Shown piece after piece: positions 41,266 through 51,238 of a stretch of 64,000 bases of DNA (the first letter of the stretch is position 1; each line of letters starts with the position of its first letter). The notes under the pieces were generated by a model. It worked only from the letters and a program-made list of their open reading frames with translations, made no database searches and was not told where the DNA came from. Origin of the DNA: Gemmatimonadota bacterium. Lineage in GTDB: Bacteria; Gemmatimonadota; Gemmatimonadetes; Gemmatimonadales; GWC2-71-9. The stretch is from contig QHUB01000009.1 in assembly GCA_003221035.1 (NCBI GenBank), positions 92,314-156,313 of the forward strand, written 5' to 3'. Made by a program: the position numbers and the translations under genes.

Positions 41266-42261
41266 GTGAGTCAACAAGTCGCCCGCGTGAGCCTTCGTGA
41301 CGTACAGCGGCCGGTGGCCGGCGAGCTGGAGCAGGTGGTGGTCGAGCTGCAGCGGGTGATCGCCGCAGATTTCCCGATCGTCAGTGAAGTGAACGATCAT
41401 TTGCTACAAATGAAGGGCAAGCTGTTCCGGCCGACACTGCTGCTGCTGAGTCACCAGGCGGCGGGCGCCGCCGCCGCCGATTCACGCGCGGTGACCCTCG
41501 CCGCGGTCGTCGAGCTGATCCATCTCGCCACGCTCGTGCACGACGACTCGGTTGATCATTCGGTGCTCCGGCGCGGACTGCCCACCATCAACGCGCTCTT
41601 TTCGCATCAGATCGCCGTCATCATGGGTGATTATCTGTATTCGCGCGCGATCATCGAGCTGGTGCGGCTCGACGATCACGAGGCCTTGCGGGTGCTCGCG
41701 CGCGTCACCAACGAGATGACCGTGGGGGAGATGCGACAGCTCGAAGCGCACGACAAGCTCGCCTACGGCGAAGCCGAGTACGACGCCCTGATTCGCGCGA
41801 AGACCGCGTCGCTGCTCTCGGGCGCGTGTGAAGTGGGCGCGCTCACGGTGCCGGCGAACTACCGCCAGGCGCTGGCGCGGTTCGGTATGTTGCTGGGCAT
41901 GGCATTTCAGATTACCGACGACCTACTCGATTATACCGAGCCGGAGGCGGTGACCGGCAAGCCGTCCGGTCTGGATCTGCGCGAGCACAAGGTCACGCTG
42001 CCACTGATCGCGGCACTGGCGCGGGTGGGTCCCGAAGGCCGGCGCGTGGTGGCGGCATTGATGGAGGCCGCGGAGCCGACTGACGATCTGGTGGCTGAGG
42101 TGATCCGACTGGTAGAGACGGCCGGGGGCCTGGAGACCGCTCGCCAGCGCGCCCTGGATCTCGCGCAGCGTGCGGAGGCGGAGCTGGATGTGCTGCCGCC
42201 ATCGCCCGCGCGCGATGCGCTTCAGGGGAGCATCGCCTACGCCGTGGAACGGCGGAGCTAG
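41266..42261 (+). CDS. Polyprenyl diphosphate synthase (long-chain type)
   Basis: Elongates farnesyl diphosphate with IPP to make the quinone side chain. 331 residues. The first aspartate-rich motif is LVHDDSVDHSVLRRG and the second is QITDDLLDY; KGKLFRPTLLLL and GDYLYSRA are typical. Chain length (hepta-, octa- or nona-) cannot be read from the sequence. The GTG at 41266 lies 1 nt after the TPR stop; upstream open frame is shadow of that gene. Confidence 0.9.
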   Translation: MSQQVARVSLRDVQRPVAGELEQVVVELQRVIAADFPIVSEVNDHLLQMKGKLFRPTLLLLSHQAAGAAAADSRAVTLAAVVELIHLATLVHDDSVDHSVLRRGLPTINALFSHQIAVIMGDYLYSRAIIELVRLDDHEALRVLARVTNEMTVGEMRQLEAHDKLAYGEAEYDALIRAKTASLLSGACEVGALTVPANYRQALARFGMLLGMAFQITDDLLDYTEPEAVTGKPSGLDLREHKVTLPLIAALARVGPEGRRVVAALMEAAEPTDDLVAEVIRLVETAGGLETARQRALDLAQRAEAELDVLPPSPARDALQGSIAYAVERRS

Positions 42262-42269
42262 CCCCTTCC

Positions 42270-42542
42270 ATGCCACCAGGCCCGCGCCGCCCCGTCTTCT
42301 ACCTCAGTGTTCTCGCGGTAGGTTTCATCCTGGGCGGGCTGCTGCAGGCGTTCCTGCGGCGGTTCCTGCCGCAGGGGCCGGCGAAGGAGGTGTTCACCTG
42401 GTCGGTGACGCCCACCATCGGCCCGCTGCACCTGGACCTGCTGGTCATGTCGATCACACTCGGCCCGATCGGGCTGGACGTCTCGCTGCTCGCGGTCCTT
42501 GGCGTCGTCGTCGCGTATCTCGTGGCCCGGTCGCTCTTCTAG
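42270..42542 (+). CDS. DUF4321-like small membrane protein
   Basis: 90 residues with two hydrophobic segments (FYLSVLAVGFILGGLLQAFL and LLAVLGVVVAYLVARSLF) and the pattern GPLHLDLLVMSITLGPIGLD typical of DUF4321. No known function. It sits 8 nt after the prenyl synthase and 12 nt before the first tatA, so it is probably part of the same unit. Confidence 0.65.
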   Translation: MPPGPRRPVFYLSVLAVGFILGGLLQAFLRRFLPQGPAKEVFTWSVTPTIGPLHLDLLVMSITLGPIGLDVSLLAVLGVVVAYLVARSLF

Positions 42543-42554
42543 GAAAGGCGCACC

Positions 42555-42785
42555 ATGCTCGGCAATCTTGGGTTCACCGAAATCGCGATCCTGCTGCTCA
42601 TCGTGGTGCTCTTCTTTGGCGCCAAACGGATTCCGGAGATCGGCGCGTCGATCGGGAAGGGAATCAAGGAGTTCAAGCGCGGGCTCAAGGACGAGCCGCC
42701 CTCGGACCCTCCTTCGTCCGATACGTCGCTGCCGCCGGCCTCGAGTCGTGCCAGCAGCGCGGCGCCAAAGCGGCTCAATCAATAG
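42555..42785 (+). CDS. tatA: Twin-arginine translocase subunit TatA (first copy)
   Basis: 76 residues. A single membrane helix (FTEIAILLLIVVLFFGAKRI), the hinge and amphipathic helix (PEIGASIGKGIKEFKRGLKD), then a polar tail. AGGAAAGG lies upstream of the ATG. TatC is encoded 13 kb away. Confidence 0.92.
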   Translation: MLGNLGFTEIAILLLIVVLFFGAKRIPEIGASIGKGIKEFKRGLKDEPPSDPPSSDTSLPPASSRASSAAPKRLNQ

Positions 42786-42797
42786 GGGCGACGTCGT

Positions 42798-43028
42798 ATG
42801 CTGGGGAATCTGAGCGGCAGTGAAATCGTGATTCTGATGCTGATCGTCCTGCTGGTCTTCGGGGCGAACCGCCTGCCCGACGCGGGGAAAGCGGTCGGCA
42901 AGGGACTGCGGGAATTCAAGCGGGCGCTCTCGGAAGCGGAAGACAGCATTCAGCGGCTGCCCCCCTCCTCGTCCGCACGAGAGGGAGAACAGCCACGTGA
43001 TGGCAAGCCGAAGCGTTTAGTCGAGTAG
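42798..43028 (+). CDS. tatA: TatA/TatB-like subunit (second copy)
   Basis: 76 residues, same architecture as the first copy: helix SEIVILMLIVLLVFGANRLP, amphipathic KAVGKGLREFKRALSEAEDS, and a different tail. Tandem duplication with divergence suggests one copy may play the TatB role. Its stop is 2 nt from the converging PpiD-like gene. Confidence 0.88.
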   Translation: MLGNLSGSEIVILMLIVLLVFGANRLPDAGKAVGKGLREFKRALSEAEDSIQRLPPSSSAREGEQPRDGKPKRLVE

Positions 43029-43030
43029 CG

Positions 43031-44866
43031 TTACTGCAGCGACGCGGCGTTGTCCGTCTGGGCCTGCGACTTGAACAGGTCCTTGCGCCGGTCCACGATC
43101 TTGGCCCTGGCGCGCACTCCCTCCATGTACTGCTGAATGCGAGCCTGTTCCGCCGCCTGGCGGAACTGCGTCCGCTGGACGTCTTTCTGCGCCAGCCAGG
43201 CGCTCGAATCGGCAAGCTTGCGTCCCAATGACTGGATGATGAAGTCGCCGCGTTCGCCTTCGACCACACCGCTGCGCTCGCCCACACCGAGGCCAAATGC
43301 GGTGCCCACCGCAGCCGGCTCGTTGCTGAAATACGCGGGCGGATGCAGGCGCGTGAACCATCCGAGCCGCTGCACGTCCAGCCCACGCGCCTTGGCAGCG
43401 GCAATCAGGTCGCCGCTGCCGAGCGTTTTCGCGATCGAGTCAGCGCGCTGCCGTGCCAACACCTTCTGTTTCTCGAGCCGAACAAACTGGGTCGCACGCG
43501 GGCGCGCCTGGTCGAGGCGAGCCTCACCACCCGGAGCGAGCGAGTCGAGGCGGAACACGTAATAGCCGGATGCCGCCTCGATCACGGGGCTCGTCTCACC
43601 CAGCGGCGATTCGAACGCCCAAATGCTGACATCCGGGACCCGATATTGCCCGACGGTGAAGGGCTGGCCCTCCACGACTTGATAGATCGGCGACAACGGC
43701 AGCCCCATGCGACGAGCAACCGTGTCGAGGATCGTTGGATCGGCCCGCTCGGCGGCCAGGCGCTCGAGCGTATCGGCGCGTGCCTCGACTTGATCGAGGT
43801 GCTCGCCCTGCAGCGCGATCGGAATCAGAATGTGGCGAACCTTGACCGAATCGCCCTTGGCCTCGTCGATGCGGATCAGATGATAGCCGAACTGCGTCGG
43901 CACCGGGGCCGACAGCTGTCCGGGTTTGAGTGCGCGCACCGCTTCCATGAAGGGCTCGACCAGACGCGTACCGCTCCGCTTGATCCAGCCGATTTCGCCG
44001 CCCCGCTGGCCACTACCGGAGTCGCTCGACTCCCGCTTCGCGACGTCCTCGAACTTGGCACCCCGCGCGAGCTCCGCGCGAACCTTCGCCACCCGCGCGC
44101 GTGCCACGGCCGTGTCGGCTGCATTCGGCAGCCGCGGGACGGAGACATAGCGCACGTAGGCCACGGCTGGCTGCTTGGGGAACTCGTCGGGATGCTTTTT
44201 CATGTACGCCGTCAGCTCGGCGTCGCCGATGGTACTCGAGTCCGGAATCGTGTAGGGCCAAATCGCGAGCGAGGCCACCTGAGCGGAGTCGTGCTGATCC
44301 TTGTAGATCCGCCACAGCTTGGCATCGGAGACGTACACATCGCTCGTGAGGTACTGAGCCAGCTTGATGCGCGGAATCTGATCGCGATAAATCGCCTCGA
44401 TCTGCGCGAGCACCGCGCGGTCACTCGTGGTCGCGAGGAACTGCTGCCACTTGCGGATATCGAACTGGCTGTCGGTCTGGAACTGCGGGTCGCGCGTGAT
44501 CTCGGGGGGCGGCGAGTTTCGCGCCATGTCGATGATCTCTTCGTCGCTCACCCGAATCCCAAGCCGCTTGTACTCCTGCCGGAGCAGCGCGTCCTGAGTC
44601 ATCTGATCGATGACTTGATTGCGGAGCTGCTCGTCTTCTTCACGTGACATCGGTGCCGTGCCGTTTTGCTGGCGATATTGCTCGGCGGCCGCCTGGACAC
44701 GCTGCTGGAACTCGTTGACCTGGAATTCATCGCCGTTGACGCGGAGCACCACCGAGCCGCTCGGGCCGAGAATGCTCATCACCTGTCCGATGGCGAGCCA
44801 CAGCACGAAGGCGATGGCGAGGATATAAAAGATCCACTTGGCGTTGGCGCGCATCGTGCGCAGCAT
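43031..44866 (-). CDS. ppiD: PpiD-like membrane-anchored periplasmic foldase
   Basis: 611 residues. One N-terminal membrane anchor (WIFYILAIAFVLWLAIGQVM), a SurA-type N-terminal chaperone region, a parvulin domain in the middle (VKVRHILIPIALQGEH is its second half or a second degenerate copy; the first is near SGSGQRGGEIGWIKRSG), and a C-terminal helical part. It assists folding of proteins leaving SecYEG. Converges on tatA with 2 nt between stops and no visible terminator. Confidence 0.85.
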   Translation of the reverse strand: MLRTMRANAKWIFYILAIAFVLWLAIGQVMSILGPSGSVVLRVNGDEFQVNEFQQRVQAAAEQYRQQNGTAPMSREEDEQLRNQVIDQMTQDALLRQEYKRLGIRVSDEEIIDMARNSPPPEITRDPQFQTDSQFDIRKWQQFLATTSDRAVLAQIEAIYRDQIPRIKLAQYLTSDVYVSDAKLWRIYKDQHDSAQVASLAIWPYTIPDSSTIGDAELTAYMKKHPDEFPKQPAVAYVRYVSVPRLPNAADTAVARARVAKVRAELARGAKFEDVAKRESSDSGSGQRGGEIGWIKRSGTRLVEPFMEAVRALKPGQLSAPVPTQFGYHLIRIDEAKGDSVKVRHILIPIALQGEHLDQVEARADTLERLAAERADPTILDTVARRMGLPLSPIYQVVEGQPFTVGQYRVPDVSIWAFESPLGETSPVIEAASGYYVFRLDSLAPGGEARLDQARPRATQFVRLEKQKVLARQRADSIAKTLGSGDLIAAAKARGLDVQRLGWFTRLHPPAYFSNEPAAVGTAFGLGVGERSGVVEGERGDFIIQSLGRKLADSSAWLAQKDVQRTQFRQAAEQARIQQYMEGVRARAKIVDRRKDLFKSQAQTDNAASLQ

Positions 44867-44956
44867 GTGACTTCAAACTCCGAAAAAAGAGGGGTGAAGG
44901 GGCATAAGTCTAAAAATGACAACGCACAAACTCAAGCGCACATCGGCTCGGGTCAT

Positions 44957-44986
44957 TTGACAGCAGCATCCGCCGAACACTATCTT
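44957..44986 (+). promoter_or_regulatory. Sigma70-type promoter for the 538-aa TPR gene
   Basis: TTGACA (44957-44962), 18-bp spacer, TATCTT (44981-44986). Predicted start near 44993, about 20 nt before the GTG at 45013. It lies in the 146-bp divergent region with the PpiD-like gene, for which no clear promoter was found. Confidence 0.6.
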
Positions 44987-45012
44987 CGTCCAATTCCCAC
45001 AACGACTTACAC

Positions 45013-46629
45013 GTGGCCTACACCAGCGAACTCGATAAACTGGAAGCGCGGTTCCAGCAGAACCCCAAGGGCCGGAATTTCGCCCCCTTGGCGGACGCGT
45101 ATCGTAAAGCAGGGCTTCTAGATAACGCGATTAGCCTGTGTCAGGAAGGTCTCAAGCTGCACCCCGATTATGTCAGTGCCTACATCGTCTATGCCCGGTG
45201 CCTGGTCGATAAGAAGGACGACACCGCCGCCCACGATGTCTTTAAACAGGTCTTGGACCTCGACCGGGAAAACATCATCGCGTTGCGCGGCCTGGCCGAG
45301 CTCGCCGAACGCACTGGAAAGTACGACGAGGCGGTGGAATGGTTGAGCCGTCTCCTCAACGCCGATCCGATGAATGGCGATGCCGCCGAAGCCTTGGCGC
45401 GCGCGAAAGGCAAGTTGGCCTCCTCGGGCGCTGCCGCCGCTCCGCCGGCCTCCCCGGAAGCAGCCACCACGCCGATGGCAAAGCCTGATTTTGCCGTCGA
45501 GCACGAAGAGGCCGCACCCGTAGAACTTGGGAAGGGGCCGTCGGCCCCACGCCCGTCCGGCAGCACGCCCATGGTCGAGAACTTCGAAAACCCCATCTCG
45601 TTCAACCCAAACGCCCACGCCGCCGCGAAGGCCGAGGGTCTGGAAGTTCAGGAAGATGTCGAGCTGAATGCGCAGCAGATCGAGCAGGTCGAGATCGAAG
45701 GACTCGCCCGAACGCAGTACGAGGGCAGCGGAATGTTCAAGCTGGATGCTCCAGAACCTTCCGGGGGCCAGACCGGAGGCGCGCCGGATCTCGACGAGGC
45801 GCTTCCTCAAGTCGATCTGCCGCTCATCATGCCCGACGACGAAGCCCAGCCCGGGCCGCAAGCGTCCGCGCGGGCTATGCCCGTGCCGCCGCCGCCGCCG
45901 GCTCCTCCACCTCCTCCGCCGCCGGCGCCACCATCCCGTGTGCCGGCTGCGGTTGCGCTCTCGGATGATGACGGGGCCGCCGACACGGCGACTTTGTCCC
46001 AGGCTGAGCCGGTGGTCACCGAGACGATGGCGGAGCTTTACTTGAAGCAGGGCCATCAGCAGGACGCGCTGCGCGTCTACCAGGCGCTACTCACGCAGCG
46101 TCCTAACGATGCGAAGCTTCGGTCCAAGGTCGATCAACTTTCGCACGGCGGCCGCAAAGGCTCGGGCGTTTCAGCGCAGGCGTTCTTGAAGGGGATCTGG
46201 GCCGGCCAGAGGCAACCGGCGCAACCTGCAGAGCCGCAGAGCACACTCGCAGCCGCGTTCGACGTCGCCGGACCACTGCCAGGCGAACCGTCGCATCCCG
46301 CGCAGGATCACATCTCGCTCGATTCCGTGTTTGGCGAAGAATCGGCTCGTCGCGGGAACACGTCTGCTCCCGCCCAATCTCCTGCGGAGCCGCTCTCATC
46401 AGAGGACAGTGCTCCCTCCGCAGGCGGCTCCGCCACGGGTGGATTCTCGTTCGACGAGTTCTTTGCCGGTGGCAAGGGCGATGCCGGATCGCGGGGGGCT
46501 CCCGGTGAGGCCGCGTCAGCACGAACGCCGGGCGGCAGCAGTCGTACGTCGGGCCGCACCCAGCGTCCGCCGGAAGACGAGGCGGAGGCCGATCAGTTCC
46601 AGCAGTGGTTGAAGAAGCTCAAGTCCTAG
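45013..46629 (+). CDS. TPR protein with proline-rich, acidic linkers
   Basis: 538 residues. An N-terminal TPR block (about 1-130; DKLEARFQQNPKGRNFAPLA, LDNAISLCQEGLKLHPDYVS), a disordered Pro/Ala/Glu-rich centre with a polyproline run (about 290-310), one more TPR (about 345-380), and a low-complexity Gly/Ser C-terminus. No signal peptide. Similar in layout to the 819-residue TPR protein upstream. GTG start. Function unknown. aroQ starts at the last base of its stop codon. Confidence 0.75.
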   Translation: MAYTSELDKLEARFQQNPKGRNFAPLADAYRKAGLLDNAISLCQEGLKLHPDYVSAYIVYARCLVDKKDDTAAHDVFKQVLDLDRENIIALRGLAELAERTGKYDEAVEWLSRLLNADPMNGDAAEALARAKGKLASSGAAAAPPASPEAATTPMAKPDFAVEHEEAAPVELGKGPSAPRPSGSTPMVENFENPISFNPNAHAAAKAEGLEVQEDVELNAQQIEQVEIEGLARTQYEGSGMFKLDAPEPSGGQTGGAPDLDEALPQVDLPLIMPDDEAQPGPQASARAMPVPPPPPAPPPPPPPAPPSRVPAAVALSDDDGAADTATLSQAEPVVTETMAELYLKQGHQQDALRVYQALLTQRPNDAKLRSKVDQLSHGGRKGSGVSAQAFLKGIWAGQRQPAQPAEPQSTLAAAFDVAGPLPGEPSHPAQDHISLDSVFGEESARRGNTSAPAQSPAEPLSSEDSAPSAGGSATGGFSFDEFFAGGKGDAGSRGAPGEAASARTPGGSSRTSGRTQRPPEDEAEADQFQQWLKKLKS

Positions 46630-47087
46630 TGTCCCACCGCATCGCCGTGCTGAACGGCCCCAATCTCAATTTGTTGGGAGAGCGCGAGCCTGAGATCTAC
46701 GGCAGGACCAGTCTCCCGGAGATCGAGCGCGCCACCCAAGAACGCGCGCGCGCCCTCGGCATCGAATTGACCTGGATTCAGACCAACCACGAAGGCGAGT
46801 TCGTGGAGGCCGTACAGGGATTCAAAGGCCGAATCGACGGAGCGGTGATCAACGCGGCGGCGTTCACGCATACCAGTCTCGCGGTGCGGGACGCGCTCCT
46901 AGCGGTTCGCGTGCCGTTCGTCGAAGTCCATTTGTCCAACATCTTCGCGCGCGAGCCGGAGCGGCGGCGCTCACTGCTGGCCGATCTTGCCGTCGGAGTC
47001 GTGACGGGGTTCGGCGCCGACAGCTATCGGCTGGGATTCGAAGCCCTTGCCCGCTACCTCGACGCGGTCGCCCACCCATCCCGATAG
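46629..47087 (+). CDS. aroQ: Type II 3-dehydroquinate dehydratase
   Basis: Third step of the shikimate pathway. 152 residues. HRIAVLNGPNLNLLGEREPE with IYG supplies the active-site Tyr and Arg; INAAAFTHTS and EVHLSNIFAREPERRRS complete the signature. GTG start overlapping the TPR stop by one base; the frame extends upstream only into TPR-gene shadow. Confidence 0.95.
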   Translation: MSHRIAVLNGPNLNLLGEREPEIYGRTSLPEIERATQERARALGIELTWIQTNHEGEFVEAVQGFKGRIDGAVINAAAFTHTSLAVRDALLAVRVPFVEVHLSNIFAREPERRRSLLADLAVGVVTGFGADSYRLGFEALARYLDAVAHPSR

Positions 47088-48162
47088 GCGCCCCGAGCGA
47101 CAAGCGGCGCTGGCCGCACTGCTCGAAGCCGACGGATTGGACGCGCTGCTGGTCACCTCGCGTCCCAATATCCGCTACCTCAGCGGATTCAGCGGCTCGG
47201 CAGGCCTCGCGGTCGCGACCCAGCAGGGGCTGTTGATCGTGACGGATTTCCGCTACGACGAGCAGGCGCGTCAGGAGTGCGGCGCGCTCGCGCGCGTGGA
47301 GATCGAAGGGACGAGCGTCTGGGACCGTCTCTTCAAGGAGCTTCCGCCACTCGGCATGATCGGCTTCGAGTCGCACGCGCTCACCGTGAGGGATGCCGAG
47401 CGCTTGTCGAGCACCGCGGCGGCAGCGTGGAAGTGGAAGTCGGCGGGTGAGCTGGTTGAGAAGCTCCGCGTGCGCAAAGATGAAGCTGAGATCGCCGCGA
47501 TTGGCGCGGCCGCTGCGCTCGCGACGACCGCTCTTCGTGACACGCTCACCGAGGTGCGCCCGGGACAAACGGAGCTCGAGATTGCGGGCATGCTCGAAGG
47601 TGCGCTGCGGCGCCACGGCAGCGAAGCCCATCCGTTCCCGACGATCGTCGCGAGCGGTCCGCGCAGCGCGCTGCCGCACGCGCACACGAGCTCGCGTACG
47701 GTGGCCGCCGGAGAGTGGTTGCTGCTGGACTTTGGCGCCGTCGTGGACGGCTATTGCGCCGACATTACGCGCACGGTCGTCGTCGGGGCGCGCGCTGATG
47801 AAGGACAACGCGCGCTCTACGGCTTGGTCCAGGACGCACAGCGGCGCGCGCGCGAGGGTGTGCGAGCCGGCATGAGCGGCAAAGCTGCCGATGCGCTGGC
47901 GCGCGATCCGATCGAGGCGCGCGGCTTCGGCGCCGCGTTCGGACACTCCACCGGACATGGTCTCGGCCTCGAGGTCCACGAGGCGCCGCGCCTCGCGCGC
48001 ACCGCGGTCGATCCGTTGCCGGAAGGCGCCGTGGTGACCATCGAGCCTGGCGTCTATGTCGCGGGGCGGGGCGGCGTGCGGATCGAAGACGACGTGTACT
48101 TGTCGGCCGATGGCCCGGTGCTGCTCAGTGACGGCTGCACGGATCTCGTGGAGCTGGTGTGA
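47047..48162 (+). CDS. M24B metallopeptidase (Xaa-Pro aminopeptidase-like)
   Basis: 371 residues. A creatinase-type N-terminal domain (LVTSRPNIRYLSGFSGSAGL) and a pita-bread catalytic domain with the five metal ligands: LLDFGAVVDGY, ADITRT, GHSTGHGLGLEVHE, TIEPGVY and VRIEDDVY. Likely cleaves N-terminal Xaa-Pro or Xaa-Pro dipeptides. TTG start at 47047 overlapping aroQ by 41 nt; a later start is possible. Confidence 0.88.
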   Translation: MPATSTRSPTHPDRRPERQAALAALLEADGLDALLVTSRPNIRYLSGFSGSAGLAVATQQGLLIVTDFRYDEQARQECGALARVEIEGTSVWDRLFKELPPLGMIGFESHALTVRDAERLSSTAAAAWKWKSAGELVEKLRVRKDEAEIAAIGAAAALATTALRDTLTEVRPGQTELEIAGMLEGALRRHGSEAHPFPTIVASGPRSALPHAHTSSRTVAAGEWLLLDFGAVVDGYCADITRTVVVGARADEGQRALYGLVQDAQRRAREGVRAGMSGKAADALARDPIEARGFGAAFGHSTGHGLGLEVHEAPRLARTAVDPLPEGAVVTIEPGVYVAGRGGVRIEDDVYLSADGPVLLSDGCTDLVELV

Positions 48163-48235
48163 AATACCGCTACCGGCTATCTGCGATCGGGCGTATCGTT
48201 GACGCTGCGTGTCGCCGCGGGTCTATTGGAGGGTC

Positions 48236-48730
48236 ATGAAGCTCGATATCATCGCCCAGATCGTGCAAATCCTGAAGGATGCCCCCGAAGTAGGCGCGAT
48301 CGAGATCCGCCGCGGGCTGTTCGGGGCATGGTCGTCGGTGCGGGTGTCCAAGGCCGGCCACGGCAATACCGAAGGGGCGGGGCACGTCATCGTGTCCCAG
48401 CCCGCCTCCGCTTCCCCAGCCCCCAGTGCCGCATCCTCCTCCGCCTCTTCCTCAGCCGCCGCCGCAGCGGCAGCCGCCGGTCCCCAGCTGCTCGAGATCA
48501 AGTCGCCCATGGTCGGGACGTTCTATCAGTCGCCCGAGCCGGCGGCCCAGCCCTACGTCAAGGTGGGGTCCCGCGTGAACGCGGGGCAGGTGGTCTGCAT
48601 CATCGAAGCCATGAAGATCATGAACGAGATCGAGTCCGAGGTCTCGGGGGTGATTCGCGAGGTCACCGCGCAAAACGCGCAGCCGGTGGAGTTCGGCCAG
48701 GTCCTTTTCCGGGTGGATCCGCATGGGTGA
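48236..48730 (+). CDS. accB: Biotin carboxyl carrier protein of acetyl-CoA carboxylase
   Basis: 164 residues. An N-terminal helix region, an Ala/Ser/Pro-rich linker, and the biotinyl domain with the biotinylated Lys127 in [17 protein letters not shown] precedes the ATG at 48236. Its last 8 nt overlap pilT, which separates it from accC. Confidence 0.93.
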   Translation: MKLDIIAQIVQILKDAPEVGAIEIRRGLFGAWSSVRVSKAGHGNTEGAGHVIVSQPASASPAPSAASSSASSSAAAAAAAAGPQLLEIKSPMVGTFYQSPEPAAQPYVKVGSRVNAGQVVCIIEAMKIMNEIESEVSGVIREVTAQNAQPVEFGQVLFRVDPHG

Positions 48731-49880
48731 GGCGACGCAGAGCAATCTGCCGGCATTCAACTTCAAACAAGCAATCACGCAGATGGTGCAGCGCAACGGC
48801 TCCGACTTGCTGCTCAAGGTCGGCCGGCCGGCGACCATCCGCGTGAACGGCGACCTCGTCGCGCTGGAGACGTCTCCGCTCAAGCCTGAGGAGCTGAAGT
48901 CGTTGGCCGAGCAGATCATGACGCCGCGGCAGGTCAAGGAGTTCGCCGAGCACAAGGAGGCGGACTTTGCCATCGGCGTGCCGGGCGTCGGCCGGTTCCG
49001 CACCAACGTCTACCAGCAGCGCGGGACGGTCGCGTTCGCCTTCCGGGCGATCCCGTACGAAGTGAAGCAGCTCCGCGAGCTCAATCTGCCCACCGTGCTG
49101 GAGGAGATCGCGCTCAAGCCGCGCGGACTCGTGCTCGTCACCGGAGTGACCGGGTCGGGCAAGTCGACGGCGCTGGCGGCGATGATCAATCACGTCAATA
49201 CGAATCGGCGTGTGAACATCATCACGATCGAAGACCCGATCGAGTTCCTGCACCGGGACCAGCACGCCAACATCTCGCAGCGTGAGGTGGGGAACGACAC
49301 GCTCTCCTTCAACTCCGCGCTCCGGCACGTGCTGCGCCAGGATCCCGACCTGATTCTCATCGGCGAGATCCGCGACATGGAGACGCTGGACACGGCGCTC
49401 AAGGCGGCGGATACCGGCCACATGGTGTTCTCGACGCTGCATACGACCGACACGACCCAGACGGTCAGCCGCGTCATCTCGTTCTTTCCGCCGCACCAGC
49501 ACGACGAAATTCGCCATCTGCTTTCGACCGCGCTCCAGGCGATCGTGTCGCTGCGGCTGGTCCCGCGCAAGGACGGACGCGGCCGCGTGCCCGCGGCCGA
49601 AGTGCTGATCAACACGGCCGCCGTCGCCGACAACATCCGCGACCTCTCGAAGCAGCTCAACATTCCCGATCTCATTGCCCAAGGCTCCGTCCAGTACGGC
49701 ATGCAGAGCTTCGACCAGTCGCTGTTTCACTGGTACAGCCAGGGCGTGATCAGCTATGAGAGCGCGATCTTCTACGCCACGAACCCCAGCGAGTTTGCGC
49801 TGAAGGTCTCGGGCGTGGACTCGTCGGGGAACCGGTTGGGGGGCGGAGGCGCCGCGGCCGGGATCGAGCTGACGCCGTAA
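48723..49880 (+). CDS. pilT: PilT/PilU-type twitching motility ATPase
   Basis: The hexameric retraction ATPase of type IV pili. 385 residues. PAS-like N-terminal domain, Walker [10 protein letters not shown] (Lys147), Asp box ITIEDPIEF, Walker [13 protein letters not shown], His box FSTLHTTD. It lies between accB and accC, overlapping both; no other pilus gene is in the window. PilU is an alternative. Confidence 0.92.
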   Translation: MGEATQSNLPAFNFKQAITQMVQRNGSDLLLKVGRPATIRVNGDLVALETSPLKPEELKSLAEQIMTPRQVKEFAEHKEADFAIGVPGVGRFRTNVYQQRGTVAFAFRAIPYEVKQLRELNLPTVLEEIALKPRGLVLVTGVTGSGKSTALAAMINHVNTNRRVNIITIEDPIEFLHRDQHANISQREVGNDTLSFNSALRHVLRQDPDLILIGEIRDMETLDTALKAADTGHMVFSTLHTTDTTQTVSRVISFFPPHQHDEIRHLLSTALQAIVSLRLVPRKDGRGRVPAAEVLINTAAVADNIRDLSKQLNIPDLIAQGSVQYGMQSFDQSLFHWYSQGVISYESAIFYATNPSEFALKVSGVDSSGNRLGGGGAAAGIELTP

Positions 49881-51238
49881 TGTTCAAGAAAGTGCTGATC
49901 GCCAACCGCGGGGAGATTGCCCTGCGGGTGATCCGCGCGTGCAAGGAGCTGGGCGTCGAGACGGTCGCGGTGTACTCGGAAGCGGACCGCGAGTCGCTCC
50001 ATGTTCGGTTTGCCGACGACGACGTGTGCATCGGTCGCCCGCCCAGCCGCGACAGTTATCTCAACATCCCGCGCTTGATCGCGGCCGCCGAGATCACGGG
50101 CGCCGATGCGATCCATCCCGGCTATGGCTTCCTGGCCGAGAACGCCGAGTTTGCCGAGAAGGTCACCGCCTCGAACATCACCTTCATCGGTCCGACGCCC
50201 GATCAGATTCGTCAGATGGGCGACAAGGCCGCCGCCCGCAAGTTCGCCAAGGAGCAGGGCGTGGCGACGGTGCCGGGCTCTCCGGGGCCGGTGGGCTCGC
50301 CCGAGGAAGGTCTGGAACTCGCCGACAAGCTCGGCTTCCCCGTGATTATCAAGGCGGCGGCGGGAGGGGGCGGAAAGGGGATGCGCGTCGCGACCGACCC
50401 GGAACAGTTTGGGCAGTCATTCACGCTCGCCCGGCAGGAGGCGCTGGCGGCGTTCAATTCCGACGAGGTCTACATCGAGAAGTATCTCGCGCGCCCGCGG
50501 CACATCGAAATCCAGATCATGGGGGACCAGTACGGCAAGGTGATGCATCTGTGTGAGCGCGACTGCTCGGTGCAGCGACGCCACCAGAAACTGGTCGAGG
50601 AAGCGCCATCGCCCGCGGTCGATCAGGCGCTGCGCCAGGACATTGGCGATGCCGCGGTCAAGCTCGCGGAGGCGATCGGCTATGTGGGCGCCGGGACAAT
50701 CGAGTTCCTGCTCGACGCGGACGGCTCCTTCTACTTTATGGAGATGAACACGCGCATCCAGGTCGAGCATCCCGTGACCGAGATGTGCACGAACTTCGAC
50801 CTGGTCAAGGAGCAGATCTCCGTCGCGGCGGGTGCGCCGCTCAACCTGGTGATGAACGGCCATCGTCTGCGGGGGCATGCCATCGAATGCCGCGTCAACG
50901 CCGAGGATCCCAGCCGCAATTTCCAGCCATCCCCCGGACTCATCACGGCCTACCATCCTCCGGGGGGGCCGGGCGTGCGCGTGGACACGCACATCTATGC
51001 CGGCTACACGGTGCCGCCGTATTACGACTCGCTGCTGGCCAAGGTCATCGTGCACGGCAACACGCGCACCGAAGCGCTCGCCCGCATGCGCCAGGCGCTC
51101 GACTCGTTTATCATTGAAGGCGTGACTACGACGATTCCATTTCTGGGCCGGGTCATGCGCCATCCGGACTTCGTCGCGGGCAAGGTGGACACGAAATTCC
51201 TCGAGCGCGAGCCGCAACTCCTCAAAGATCAGACATGA
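49880..51238 (+). CDS. accC: Biotin carboxylase of acetyl-CoA carboxylase
   Basis: 452 residues, standard AccC. ATP-grasp enzyme that carboxylates biotin on Acc[12 protein letters not shown] at the start, the glycine-rich ATP loop [38 protein letters not shown] and [15 protein letters not shown]. The ATG shares one base with the pilT stop. Confidence 0.97.
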   Translation: MFKKVLIANRGEIALRVIRACKELGVETVAVYSEADRESLHVRFADDDVCIGRPPSRDSYLNIPRLIAAAEITGADAIHPGYGFLAENAEFAEKVTASNITFIGPTPDQIRQMGDKAAARKFAKEQGVATVPGSPGPVGSPEEGLELADKLGFPVIIKAAAGGGGKGMRVATDPEQFGQSFTLARQEALAAFNSDEVYIEKYLARPRHIEIQIMGDQYGKVMHLCERDCSVQRRHQKLVEEAPSPAVDQALRQDIGDAAVKLAEAIGYVGAGTIEFLLDADGSFYFMEMNTRIQVEHPVTEMCTNFDLVKEQISVAAGAPLNLVMNGHRLRGHAIECRVNAEDPSRNFQPSPGLITAYHPPGGPGVRVDTHIYAGYTVPPYYDSLLAKVIVHGNTRTEALARMRQALDSFIIEGVTTTIPFLGRVMRHPDFVAGKVDTKFLEREPQLLKDQT

